Assembly (NCBI GenBank): GCA_028279345.1
Contig: JANQNY010000077.1
Location: 1-64,000, forward strand
Direction of reading: 5' to 3'
From: Geminicoccaceae bacterium
GTDB lineage: Bacteria > Pseudomonadota > Alphaproteobacteria > Geminicoccales > Geminicoccaceae
Length of the DNA: 64,000 nt
Shown one piece after another: positions 16,850-24,588 of this stretch. Every line of letters starts with the position of its first letter. Positions within the stretch are counted from its first letter, which is position 1. The notes beneath the pieces are model-generated. The model was not told the origin of the DNA, did no database searches, and saw only the letters and a program-made list of their open reading frames with translations. The position numbers were made by a program, and so were the translations under genes.

Positions 16850-17734
16850 TCAGCCGACGCCTTCCCTGGTGAGCTGCGTCTGTAACACCTCGATCGCCAC
16901 CTCGAGATCGAGGGCTTCATCCTTCTTCAAGTGCTCGACCTGATCGTCGAATACCTGCTCGATCGTCCCGAGCACGTTGGTGAAATTGCTGGCAAGTTCG
17001 GTTTGCGCGAAGTCCTGCTGCCGCCGCGTGTAATCCCGAATGACGTTGCGTGTTCCGTCGAGGTAGGTGTTGAGGAAACGGCGCGCCCGCGCGAGATCTT
17101 TGGGATCGCGCTCGATCTCGTCGAGCACTGCGTGCGCCCGGTCGACGATGCGGTCGATCCGGCCACGCAGCTCACGGTTCTGAAGCGTGGCCGCATGTTC
17201 CTTGATTTCATCGATCTTCGCCTCAGCCTCGGCGATGGCGGTGACGACTCGGTCGGCAGTAACCCCGGCGCGGTCGGTGATCGCTCGATCGGGTGATTTG
17301 GCGGTGCTCGGATCGCGGCCGTAGGTCATCAGGCTCGCGAAGACGCCGAGCGCACCGAACACCAGCCCCGTCAACAGTCCGTAGCCCGTGCCAAACCAGC
17401 TCACGACGAGAAAGGCGAGCCCGATCGCGATCGCGCCCGTGAAACGATAAGGCAAAGGCGGCTTGGCAAAGCGACGCTCCTCGTATTCGGCGGTGGCATC
17501 GAGACCACGGCGAACGAGCATGCCCGCGACGACGAGCAGTGCGGTGCCGCTCATCAGCGCCAAGAGCTTGATCGGCTCGCCGCCAACGAGTGCTGCCAGC
17601 AGCGGAAAGGCGAAGACGCTCGGCAGCAGCCTGAGGCCCCAGATGCGCCCACCGCGCGTGCCGCGCCCGCCGGCGCCGCCACTGCCGACGCGCGAGCCGA
17701 TCCGCCGGGAGAAGGGGCCGGTGCCGTCGCTCAT
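16850..17734 (-). CDS. XpaC-like (5-bromo-4-chloroindolyl phosphate hydrolysis) family membrane protein
   Basis: The 294-residue protein has a basic Gly-rich N-terminus and four hydrophobic segments in residues ~30-135. A charged helical C-terminal region follows (RVVTAIAEAEAKIDEIKEHAATLQN, FLNTYLDGTRNVIRDYTRRQQDFA), typical of XpaC partners of TelA. The ATG at 17734 is chosen over the GTG at 17740 because GAGG lies five bases before it. That ribosome site overlaps the stop of the upstream 29-residue peptide gene. It probably scaffolds TelA at the membrane; phosphatase activity is only the historical name. Confidence 0.8.
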   Translation of the reverse strand: MSDGTGPFSRRIGSRVGSGGAGGRGTRGGRIWGLRLLPSVFAFPLLAALVGGEPIKLLALMSGTALLVVAGMLVRRGLDATAEYEERRFAKPPLPYRFTGAIAIGLAFLVVSWFGTGYGLLTGLVFGALGVFASLMTYGRDPSTAKSPDRAITDRAGVTADRVVTAIAEAEAKIDEIKEHAATLQNRELRGRIDRIVDRAHAVLDEIERDPKDLARARRFLNTYLDGTRNVIRDYTRRQQDFAQTELASNFTNVLGTIEQVFDDQVEHLKKDEALDLEVAIEVLQTQLTREGVG

Positions 17735-17741
17735 ACGCACC

Positions 17742-17831
17742 TCACCAGTGCAAGAGCGACGCGCCGGCGAGCGTCATCGCGATGATCCACAGCAGCCATG
17801 CCCCGAAGAGGCCCTTGAGGCCGTCGGCCAT
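17742..17831 (-). CDS. 29-residue hydrophobic peptide leading the XpaC-TelA operon
   Basis: An ATG at 17831 preceded by GGAGCGAAGG opens a 30-codon frame ending at TGA 17742-17744. The peptide is a short head (MADGLKGLF) followed by one hydrophobic segment (GAWLLWIIAMTLAGASLLHW), i.e. a single membrane span. Its stop codon is embedded in the ribosome-binding site of xpaC, suggesting coupled translation. It is too short for standard gene callers. I do not recognise a family. The size and position resemble small regulatory membrane subunits such as KdpF, without sequence similarity. Confidence 0.5.
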   Translation of the reverse strand: MADGLKGLFGAWLLWIIAMTLAGASLLHW

Positions 17832-17987
17832 CCTTCGCTCCACCCACCGTCCATCCGTTGCCGCGGCATCCTAGCTGGGTGCTCCACGGGCGCGAACCCT
17901 GTATCGCGGCAACCACGGAAACGCCACGCCTTGTCGCACCGTGCGTGCTGACTGATATGCGAGCAACCGCCGTGAGGAGGACCGGTC

Positions 17988-18632
17988 ATGGACGCCGCCG
18001 ACCATCGCCCGCTGCATGAGCTGGGACGGTTGCCCGCCGATGGCGAGCGCCTGGCGGCGACGCAGCCGTCGGTCGATACGCTACGCTTTCTGGCGCGCCG
18101 CCGCTCGCTGGTCGTTAAGGACATATGCGAGCCCGGCCCCACTGCCGCCGAGCTCGACGACCTCTTGCGCGTGGCGGTGCGTGTCCCAGACCACGGCAAG
18201 CTCGCGCCCTGGCGGTTCATCGTCATCGAGGGTGCGGCGCGAACGCGGCTGGGTGCGGTTCTCGAACAAGCGTTCGTTAACCGCCAGCCGGATGCGGCGC
18301 CGACCACCGTCGCGCTCGAGCGCGCCCGGTTCGAGCGTGTGCCTACCATTGTCGTCGTCGTTTCGGCCCCGGTCTCGACTCCCAAGGTGCCGGAATGGGA
18401 GCAGGTGCTGTCGGCCGGTGCTGTCTGCTACCAACTCTTGCTCGCGGCGAACGCCGCAGGTTTCGCCGCGCAGTGGCTGACCGAGTGGTACGCGTACGAT
18501 CGGCACGTACTCGCTGCGCTGGGCCTTGTCGGCGGCGAGCGGGTCGCCGGCTTTCTGCACATCGGCTCGCCTGAGGGCGACGCGGAAGAGCGTCGCCGGC
18601 CCGACGCGCGGGCGCTGACGACACGGCTCTGA
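17988..18632 (+). CDS. Nitroreductase family protein (YdjA-like)
   Basis: The 214-residue FMN-dependent nitroreductase-fold protein carries the Arg/Ser phosphate-binding start (FLARRRSLVVKD) and VRVPDHGKLAPWRFIVIEG. The SAGAVCYQLLLAANAAGFAAQWLTEW segment and FLHIGSPEGDAEERRRPD follow. The pattern is that of YdjA/TdsD-type reductases. Its TGA overlaps the ATG of hemG in ATGA, so the two are probably co-translated. A GGAGGA ribosome site precedes the start. The natural substrate is unknown. Confidence 0.88.
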   Translation: MDAADHRPLHELGRLPADGERLAATQPSVDTLRFLARRRSLVVKDICEPGPTAAELDDLLRVAVRVPDHGKLAPWRFIVIEGAARTRLGAVLEQAFVNRQPDAAPTTVALERARFERVPTIVVVVSAPVSTPKVPEWEQVLSAGAVCYQLLLAANAAGFAAQWLTEWYAYDRHVLAALGLVGGERVAGFLHIGSPEGDAEERRRPDARALTTRL

Positions 18633-19216
18633 TGCCGACCGACGACGATCTGGGCGGCAATCGCACGCGTCCGGCGCTCATCTGCTTCGCGAGCAGAGAC
18701 GGCCATGCCAAGGCGATCGCCGAGCGGGTTGGCGATCGCCTGAGCCTCGCCGCAGAGCTGGTCGATACAGCAGCCCTCTCCGAGGATGAGGCAATCGCTG
18801 CCGCCTGCGTCGGTCGACCGGTCGTGGCTCTCGTGGCCGCCGTTCGCTACGGTCGCCATCTGCCGCCGGCCGAGCGCTTCTTGACGATCTACCGAAACCT
18901 CGTCACCGCGCCGCCGCTCGCGCTCGCGAGCGTCAACCTCACCGCCCGCAAGCCGGCAAAGCGTTCGCCCACGACCAACCCCTATCTCAAGAAGCTCATC
19001 GCACGCCACCGCTTGGCACCGGCCGCGGCGGCGACTTTTGCCGGCCGGTTGGACTACCCGCGCTACCGTTGGTTCGACCGGCAGATGATCCGCTTCATCA
19101 TGGCCCTCACCGGCGGCCCCACCGACGGCACGAGCGTTGTCGACTACACGGATTGGGCAAGCGTCGACGCCTTCGCGGGCGCGGTCGACGACGCGGCATC
19201 GCGCGGGCGCGACTGA
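18632..19216 (+). CDS. hemG: Protoporphyrinogen IX oxidase, HemG (flavodoxin-type, quinone-dependent)
   Basis: The 194-residue protein matches E. coli HemG along its length. It has a flavodoxin FMN loop (FASRDGHAKAIAERV), RYGRHLPPAERFL, SVNLTARKPAKRSPTTNPYLKK (the long insert loop), and YPRYRWFDRQMIRFIMALTGG followed by YTDW. HemG oxidises protoporphyrinogen IX using the respiratory quinone pool, giving the common precursor of haem and bacteriochlorophyll. Its 3' end overlaps the convergent kinase gene by 73 bases. HemG is best known from gammaproteobacteria; alphaproteobacteria more often use HemJ. Confidence 0.88.
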   Translation: MPTDDDLGGNRTRPALICFASRDGHAKAIAERVGDRLSLAAELVDTAALSEDEAIAAACVGRPVVALVAAVRYGRHLPPAERFLTIYRNLVTAPPLALASVNLTARKPAKRSPTTNPYLKKLIARHRLAPAAAATFAGRLDYPRYRWFDRQMIRFIMALTGGPTDGTSVVDYTDWASVDAFAGAVDDAASRGRD

Positions 19217-22200
19217 GCCCGATCGCTGCCGGATGGCGCCAGCTCGATCGGCAAGGTGACGCGAAAGGTGCTGCCGCGGCCGGGACCCGATGCGATGAGC
19301 TCGATCGTGCCCTGGGCCCGCTCGACCGCGCGCTTGACGAAGGCGAGGCCCATGCCAGTTCCCGGGCGGCGCGGGTCGAGCTTGCGGAAGGGCTCGAAGA
19401 TCTGCTTGTGCATCGCCTGATCGATGCCCGGCCCGTCGTCGCTGACGAAGAACTCGGCACGGTCGCCCTCGCGTTCGCCGCGGATGACGATGACGCCCTG
19501 GGTCGCGTGGTGATGCCTGATGGCGTTGCCGATGAGGTTCCGAAAGACGAGCGCGATCAGGCCCGGCGCGTGCTTGATCTCCGGAAATGGCCCGGAGAAC
19601 TGCACATCGAAGCCAGGTGGCGGCTCGAGGAGTTCCACGGTGTGCCTGAGGAGCGCGCCCACATCGATCGTTTCGATGCTGGGCTCGTCGTGGTGCAGGC
19701 GCGCATAGTCGAGCAGTTCGCGGAGCATCGTCTCCATCTGGCGTAGGCGCGTGATCGCCGTGTCGAATTCCTCGGTTTGCGATTCGGAGAGCCCGGCCGC
19801 CAGGTCCTCGCGCAAGAAGGTCAGAACATGACTGCAGCCGCGCACCGGTGCCTTCAGGTCGTGCGAGGCGATGTAGGCGAATCGCTCCAGTTCCTCGTTG
19901 GCCTCGGCCAGCTCGTCGTTGCGGCGCTGTAGCTGCGCGTAGGTGCGCTTGAGCTCGCCAACGTCGACGAAGGAGAGGCTGACGCCGTCCGGCGTGCCGT
20001 CGGCGGTCGTGTAGGGCAGCAGACGAACCAGATAGTGATCGTCCGCGTCGGTCGTCACCTCGCGCTCGATCCGCGGCTGACCCGCTTGGATCTGCGCAAT
20101 GTCCTCCTGCAGGTCGGTCGAGACGAGGCGGCTGGTCAGATGCGTGATCGGCCGCCCCACGTCGTGCGGCATGAGATGGAAGAGCTTTCCGGCCGCCGGT
20201 GTGAAACGCCGCAGGTTCAAGTCGCGATCCAGGAAGATCGCGCCGATGTCGGTGCTCGTCAGCAGGTTGTTCATGTCCGAGTTTAGTTGCACGAGTTCCT
20301 CGATCCGGTGCTCGTATTCGCCCGAGACCGTGTGCAATTCTTCGTTGATCGAGAAAAGTTCCTCGTTAGTGCTCTGTAATTCTTCGTTCGATGATTGAAG
20401 TTCTTCATTTGAGGATTGGAGTTCTTCATTGGAAGTTTCTAGTTCCTCAATGGTCGTTTGCAGGCTTTCCTCAGTGACCCTCAGATCGCTTTCCAGCTCG
20501 CGGATGCGGCGGGCGGCGTCCTCGGGCGGCAGCAGCGCCGTCTCCGCATCGAGGTCGGGAAGGTCCTTCCGATCGTTCTCGGACACCTCGAAGTTTACGA
20601 ACGCGTAGCTTGTCTGCTCGTCGCGATCGGTCGTGATCGGACGGACATGCACCGTCGTCTGGAACGGCGCGCTGTCGCCGTCGACGAGCTTGATGTCCGT
20701 AGCACACGATTCGAGGCCGCGGCGAAGCGCTCGATCGATCCCGCCGGTGACCGCCGGCTGCAGCTCTTCTCTGACCCGTTCAGCCGCGCGCACGCTCACC
20801 GCACCCTCGTCGAGCGGGCGCAAGAACGTGCTGGCATCACCGAAGATGTGGACGATCTCACCACGTTGATCCACGAGGAGTCCGGCCGGTACGAAGCGGC
20901 GCAAAAGCGTGTCGTAGGCCGGCATCAGCTGGCGAACTTCGGCGGCGCTGTCGGTCGTCGAAAGGGGTGCGCTACGCTTTCGCGCCCGCAGCTCGCGCCG
21001 TGGCAAGTCGGTCGAGGGCGGCAGCAGGTCGAGCGACGAAGGTAGTCGCACTTCGCGCTGTTTCTTGAACAGGCGGTAGCGCCCATGCACCGTGATAAAC
21101 TCTTCGGCGAGACGTCCCGGCGTTTCGCTGGAGCCGAGAAACAGCACACCGTTCTTTCGTAAAGAAAAATGAAACAGGGAAAGAACTTTGCGTTGCGCTG
21201 TATCGCCTAGATAAATCAAAAGATTGCGGCAACTGATTACATGCAGGCGTGAGAACGGCGGGTCCTTTATGATATTGTGCCGACTGAAGACGATGTAGCG
21301 GCGGAGAGCCGACGTGATGCGAAACCTTTGCTCGCCGACCTCTTCAAAGAACTGCTTGCGGCGTTTGGCACTGACACCGCGTAGTCTGTCGGCAGAATAG
21401 GTGCCCTCGCTGGCGATAGCCAGTGAACGCTCGTGGATATCGGTCGCAAAGATCTTCATGTTGAGCGGGAGGTGGCGGCGTTCGGCGCCCTCAGCAATCA
21501 GCATCGCGAGAGAGTAGACCTCCTCGCCGGTGGCAGCGCCGGCGACCCAGATGCGGAGCTGCTCGCCCGCTTCCATCCGCTCAAGCAGCTCCGGCAACGC
21601 TTCTTGCTCGAACGCCGCGAACGCACCCTCGTCGCGGAAGAAGCCGGTCACGCCGATGAGCAGGTCGTGATAGAGCGTTTCGAGCTCATCGGCGTCGCGC
21701 GCGAGCAGCTCCGCGTAGGCCTCGAGGTTCGGCGACTGCGTGAGGCCCATGCGTCGCTCGATGCGTCGCTGCACCGTCGACTGCTTGTAATAGCCGAAGT
21801 CGGGGCCGAAGCGTTGCCGCAGGGCGACGAGAATGCGCTTGGTCGGGTCGAGCATGCGGAGCATGTCCCGACCAGCCTCGCTTGCCGATGCATCGCCCAG
21901 GACATGCCGAGTGATCAGCTCGGAGATTTCGCTCGGCGCGGCCATCAGAGCCCCCTCGACCTCTTCGATGACCGCTTGCGGCATCGACGCGAAACCGGCC
22001 GTGGTGGGCGCCTGCGCGACGACGAGCCCGCCTGCTTCAGCAATCGCGCTGCACCCCTTAGCACCGTCGCTGCCCGATCCCGACAGGATCACCGCGACCG
22101 CGCGCTCGCCCACCTCGTCCGCCAGCGTGCGCAGGAAGATGTCGATGGGGAGGTTGCGCTGCGCATCGGCGTCGCGGTCACGCAGCAGGAGTTCGCCGTC

Positions 22201-22515
22201 GGCGAGAACCATCTCCTTGCGCGGGGGAATCAGGTAGACGCGGTCGCGGGCGATGCGCGTACGGTCGGTCACCCGGACGATCGGCATCGACGTGTGCCGC
22301 GCCAGCAGCTGATCCATGAGACTCTTGAAGTCCGGCGATAGGTGCTGGATCAGCACGAACGCGGCGCCGCTCCTCTCCGGCAGCTGATCGAAGAGCACCT
22401 CGATCGGCTCGAGCCCGCCGGCGGACGCACCGACCGCCACCACATGGGTGGGTGGTTCCGTCGTCTGGTCCGGTTCGCTTTGCACCCGCATGGTCGATTG
22501 ATCCGCGCTGGTCAT
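19144..22515 (-). CDS. CheB-CheR-PAS-histidine kinase fusion protein
   Basis: This 1123-residue signalling protein has an N-terminal CheB methylesterase domain with Ser31 (VGASAGG), His58 (IQHLSP) and Asp150 (SGSGSDG). A CheR methyltransferase domain follows at about 215-465 (RIWVAGAATGEEVYSLAM, FSRHNIIKDPPFSRLHVISCRNLLIYL). A coiled coil of EELQSSN-type heptads spans about 670-720, followed by a PAS domain. The kinase core has the H-box ASHDLKAPVRG and an ATPase domain (IGNAIRHH, DDGPGI, GTGMGLAFVK). There is no receiver domain. No chemoreceptor genes lie nearby. The ATG has GAGGA seven bases upstream. It overlaps hemG by 73 bases at the 3' ends. Confidence 0.93.
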   Translation of the reverse strand: MTSADQSTMRVQSEPDQTTEPPTHVVAVGASAGGLEPIEVLFDQLPERSGAAFVLIQHLSPDFKSLMDQLLARHTSMPIVRVTDRTRIARDRVYLIPPRKEMVLADGELLLRDRDADAQRNLPIDIFLRTLADEVGERAVAVILSGSGSDGAKGCSAIAEAGGLVVAQAPTTAGFASMPQAVIEEVEGALMAAPSEISELITRHVLGDASASEAGRDMLRMLDPTKRILVALRQRFGPDFGYYKQSTVQRRIERRMGLTQSPNLEAYAELLARDADELETLYHDLLIGVTGFFRDEGAFAAFEQEALPELLERMEAGEQLRIWVAGAATGEEVYSLAMLIAEGAERRHLPLNMKIFATDIHERSLAIASEGTYSADRLRGVSAKRRKQFFEEVGEQRFRITSALRRYIVFSRHNIIKDPPFSRLHVISCRNLLIYLGDTAQRKVLSLFHFSLRKNGVLFLGSSETPGRLAEEFITVHGRYRLFKKQREVRLPSSLDLLPPSTDLPRRELRARKRSAPLSTTDSAAEVRQLMPAYDTLLRRFVPAGLLVDQRGEIVHIFGDASTFLRPLDEGAVSVRAAERVREELQPAVTGGIDRALRRGLESCATDIKLVDGDSAPFQTTVHVRPITTDRDEQTSYAFVNFEVSENDRKDLPDLDAETALLPPEDAARRIRELESDLRVTEESLQTTIEELETSNEELQSSNEELQSSNEELQSTNEELFSINEELHTVSGEYEHRIEELVQLNSDMNNLLTSTDIGAIFLDRDLNLRRFTPAAGKLFHLMPHDVGRPITHLTSRLVSTDLQEDIAQIQAGQPRIEREVTTDADDHYLVRLLPYTTADGTPDGVSLSFVDVGELKRTYAQLQRRNDELAEANEELERFAYIASHDLKAPVRGCSHVLTFLREDLAAGLSESQTEEFDTAITRLRQMETMLRELLDYARLHHDEPSIETIDVGALLRHTVELLEPPPGFDVQFSGPFPEIKHAPGLIALVFRNLIGNAIRHHHATQGVIVIRGEREGDRAEFFVSDDGPGIDQAMHKQIFEPFRKLDPRRPGTGMGLAFVKRAVERAQGTIELIASGPGRGSTFRVTLPIELAPSGSDRAQSRPRDAASSTAPAKASTLAQSV

Positions 22516-22649
22516 GGAGCCGTCCTCATTCGCCCAATGGCCTCAGGTCGCGCGCTGAACGCTAGGCTGGTGGGGTCAGCGCGCCCTGAAGCCTTACCAA
22601 GTGGCGCGGATTAGAATAAATTCCTAGGACCGTTGCCGCGACAGGTCGT

Positions 22650-23230
22650 CGCGCAAGGGTTGTTTAAGATGCCACAGAACGCGCGCGAGCGGCGACTGCC
22701 GCGGCCTGCGTCGGTCGCTGCCAGCGTGCCGCGACGTGCTGGTCCGGTCGGATGAGATAGGAATAGCCGTTCCCGCAACGAGCAGAGAGCAGACCCTCCC
22801 GGTCGACGAGCGTCGACGCGTTGCCCAAATGCTCGAGTAGCCAGGCGCCGCCGCCGTCGACTGGCGCATCCGTACCGCCGTGCCGGGACGCACGCCCACC
22901 GGGTCGGCGTCGTCGAACAAGATGCAAGAGCCTCCCTTTGAGCGCCAGGTCGATGACTGCCGCAAGGCCGACCGGCCCGGCGCCGACGACGGCAACCGGC
23001 CACTGGCGCCCCGCCTTGCCGCGCGTTTCGGGCGGCGGCGCGTAGTCAAAGGGCCGGTGTACGCATAGCGGGCCAAGGCGGTCGGCCTTCCTGCAGCGCT
23101 GCCGGCCACTGATACGTGCGGGGCAGCGAGGCGAGACAGCGCCGCGGTGAGTTCTGGCCCTGCGGCAGGGCGCCCGGCAGCGCTTCGGTTTCGAAGTCGT
23201 TTCCGAAGCCGGACACGAAGCCGTCGCGCG
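22650..23230 (-). pseudogene. Remnant of a homogentisate dioxygenase (hmgA) and aromatic-ring FAD monooxygenase operon
   Basis: Reading leftwards from about 23230, the frame gives [20 protein letters not shown] followed by NSPRRC, the conserved N-terminus of homogentisate 1,2-dioxygenase, and then breaks down after ~30 residues. In another frame, about 23065-22920 encodes [14 protein letters not shown] and WPVAVVGAGPVGLAAVIDLA, the FAD-binding start of MhpA-type hydroxylases. About 22790-22700 encodes YSYLIRPDQHVAARW, the end of the same family. Most of both genes is deleted and the frames differ, so none is functional. An intact MarR regulator lies divergently next to it. Confidence 0.75.
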
Positions 23231-23308
23231 TGGCTGCCTCCCGTGCTCGCGTTCTCGGCGTCGAATGGTTAAGCTCCGGGACATAACAACAAGGGCGGGA
23301 GTGCGACG

Positions 23309-23791
23309 ATGTCTGGCGAGACCCAAGATCTCGCACTTGAGAGCTTCTTGCCCTATCGACTGAACCGGGCGGCAGCGTCGGTTACTGCGTGCGTCGCCGA
23401 AGTCTATCGGAACGAATTTGGCCTCACGGTGCCAGCTTGGCGCGTTCTCGCGGTTCTGGGCGACGGACGCCACGCGGGCGGGTTGACCGCGACGGCGATT
23501 GGCCGGCTCTCGTCGATGCACAAGACCAAGGTCAGTCGTGCCGTAGCGGCGCTCGCCGACCGCCGCTGGCTTGAACGGCGGGTCGACGCGCGTGATCGCC
23601 GCGTGGAGCATCTCCGGCTGACGGTGCAGGGGCGGGCAGCCTACCGCCAGCTCGTGCCCAAGATGCGCGTGGCCGAGGGCAAGCTGCTCACCGCTCTCGG
23701 CAGCGATGCGGCGGCGTTGGATCGGGCGCTCACGGCACTCGAAACCTTGTTGGGGCTCGGCAATGGCGGCCCGCCGATCCCCGACGATTGA
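23309..23791 (+). CDS. MarR-family transcriptional regulator
   Basis: The 160-residue protein has the MarR winged-helix pattern: [34 protein letters not shown], the recognition region [33 protein letters not shown], and the wing [22 protein letters not shown]. It is oriented away from the ruined hmgA/monooxygenase operon, the usual arrangement for a local regulator, so its original target operon seems lost. Its last 151 bases overlap puhE on the other strand. Confidence 0.9.
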   Translation: MSGETQDLALESFLPYRLNRAAASVTACVAEVYRNEFGLTVPAWRVLAVLGDGRHAGGLTATAIGRLSSMHKTKVSRAVAALADRRWLERRVDARDRRVEHLRLTVQGRAAYRQLVPKMRVAEGKLLTALGSDAAALDRALTALETLLGLGNGGPPIPDD

Positions 23792-24570
23792 GCAGGCGGC
23801 GCGGGGGCGCGATCGCCGCCCGCCATTGCCCAGCGCCAGAGCACGGCGTCCGGCACCGGCAGCACGAGGAACCAGTGCTCCAGGACGGCGAGGGCCAGCA
23901 TCGTCGCGAGCATCAGGCACGAGGCCGCCTCGAAGGCGCTCGCGTCGACCGCAAGCCCGCGCTTGAGGAGCCAGAACAGCGTCACCGTGCCCAGCGTTAC
24001 CGAAAGCGGGAAGAGCACGTTCATCGCGCGCTTGGTGAAGTAGCTGCGCAGGAAGGCGAGGTGCCGCGGCAGGAATTCCTCGTTCATGTTGGGCACGCCG
24101 AGGAAGATGTTGAGCTTGGCGCTGAGCCGCATGATCCACAAGAGAACGAAGGCCCAGAGTGCCGTCTGATTGAGCGCGTCGGCGAGCACCCAGATGAGGA
24201 CCAGCGCCGTCACCAGGATGGCGAGTTCATGATAGAGCAGGGTCTGCAGCGCGTGGCGGAACCGCCGCCAGCCCGTGGCCTGCAGGCTCGCCGGCTCGTG
24301 CCTTGGCCCGGTGACGAACCCGAAGAGGAAGCTCATCTCGTGCCACGCCCAGAGGCCCAAGCCGCAAGCGAAGCCCACATAGGCCGCCCAGGGCGTGCGT
24401 ATATCCTCGACGAGAACGATGCCCACGCAGCAGACGCCAGCGATCGCCGTGGCCGCGACCATGCTCCAGCGGAAGGTGGTGGGGCGTAGGCTAACGAGAA
24501 AGAGGACGGCGCCGGTGCTGGCCCACCAGAGGAAGAGCGCGAAGAGGACGGGAGCACCGATCTCGTACAT
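23641..24570 (-). CDS. puhE: Photosynthetic complex assembly protein PuhE (DUF3623)
   Basis: The 309-residue membrane protein has about six or seven hydrophobic segments and family stretches WAWHEMSFLFGFVTGPR, LQTLLYHELAILVTALVLIWV, LNIFLGVPNMNEEFLPRHLAFLRSYF and LEHWFLVLPVPDAVLWRWAM. PuhE acts in reaction-centre and light-harvesting complex assembly and is found only in phototrophs. It lies 18 bases after acsF. The last ~50 residues (from about SSGIGGPP) are low-complexity and antisense to marR, so an original stop was probably lost and the functional protein may end near residue 260. Confidence 0.9.
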   Translation of the reverse strand: MYEIGAPVLFALFLWWASTGAVLFLVSLRPTTFRWSMVAATAIAGVCCVGIVLVEDIRTPWAAYVGFACGLGLWAWHEMSFLFGFVTGPRHEPASLQATGWRRFRHALQTLLYHELAILVTALVLIWVLADALNQTALWAFVLLWIMRLSAKLNIFLGVPNMNEEFLPRHLAFLRSYFTKRAMNVLFPLSVTLGTVTLFWLLKRGLAVDASAFEAASCLMLATMLALAVLEHWFLVLPVPDAVLWRWAMAGGDRAPAPPAQSSGIGGPPLPSPNKVSSAVSARSNAAASLPRAVSSLPSATRILGTSWR

Positions 24571-24588
24571 GATGTCGGCTGCTTTCCC

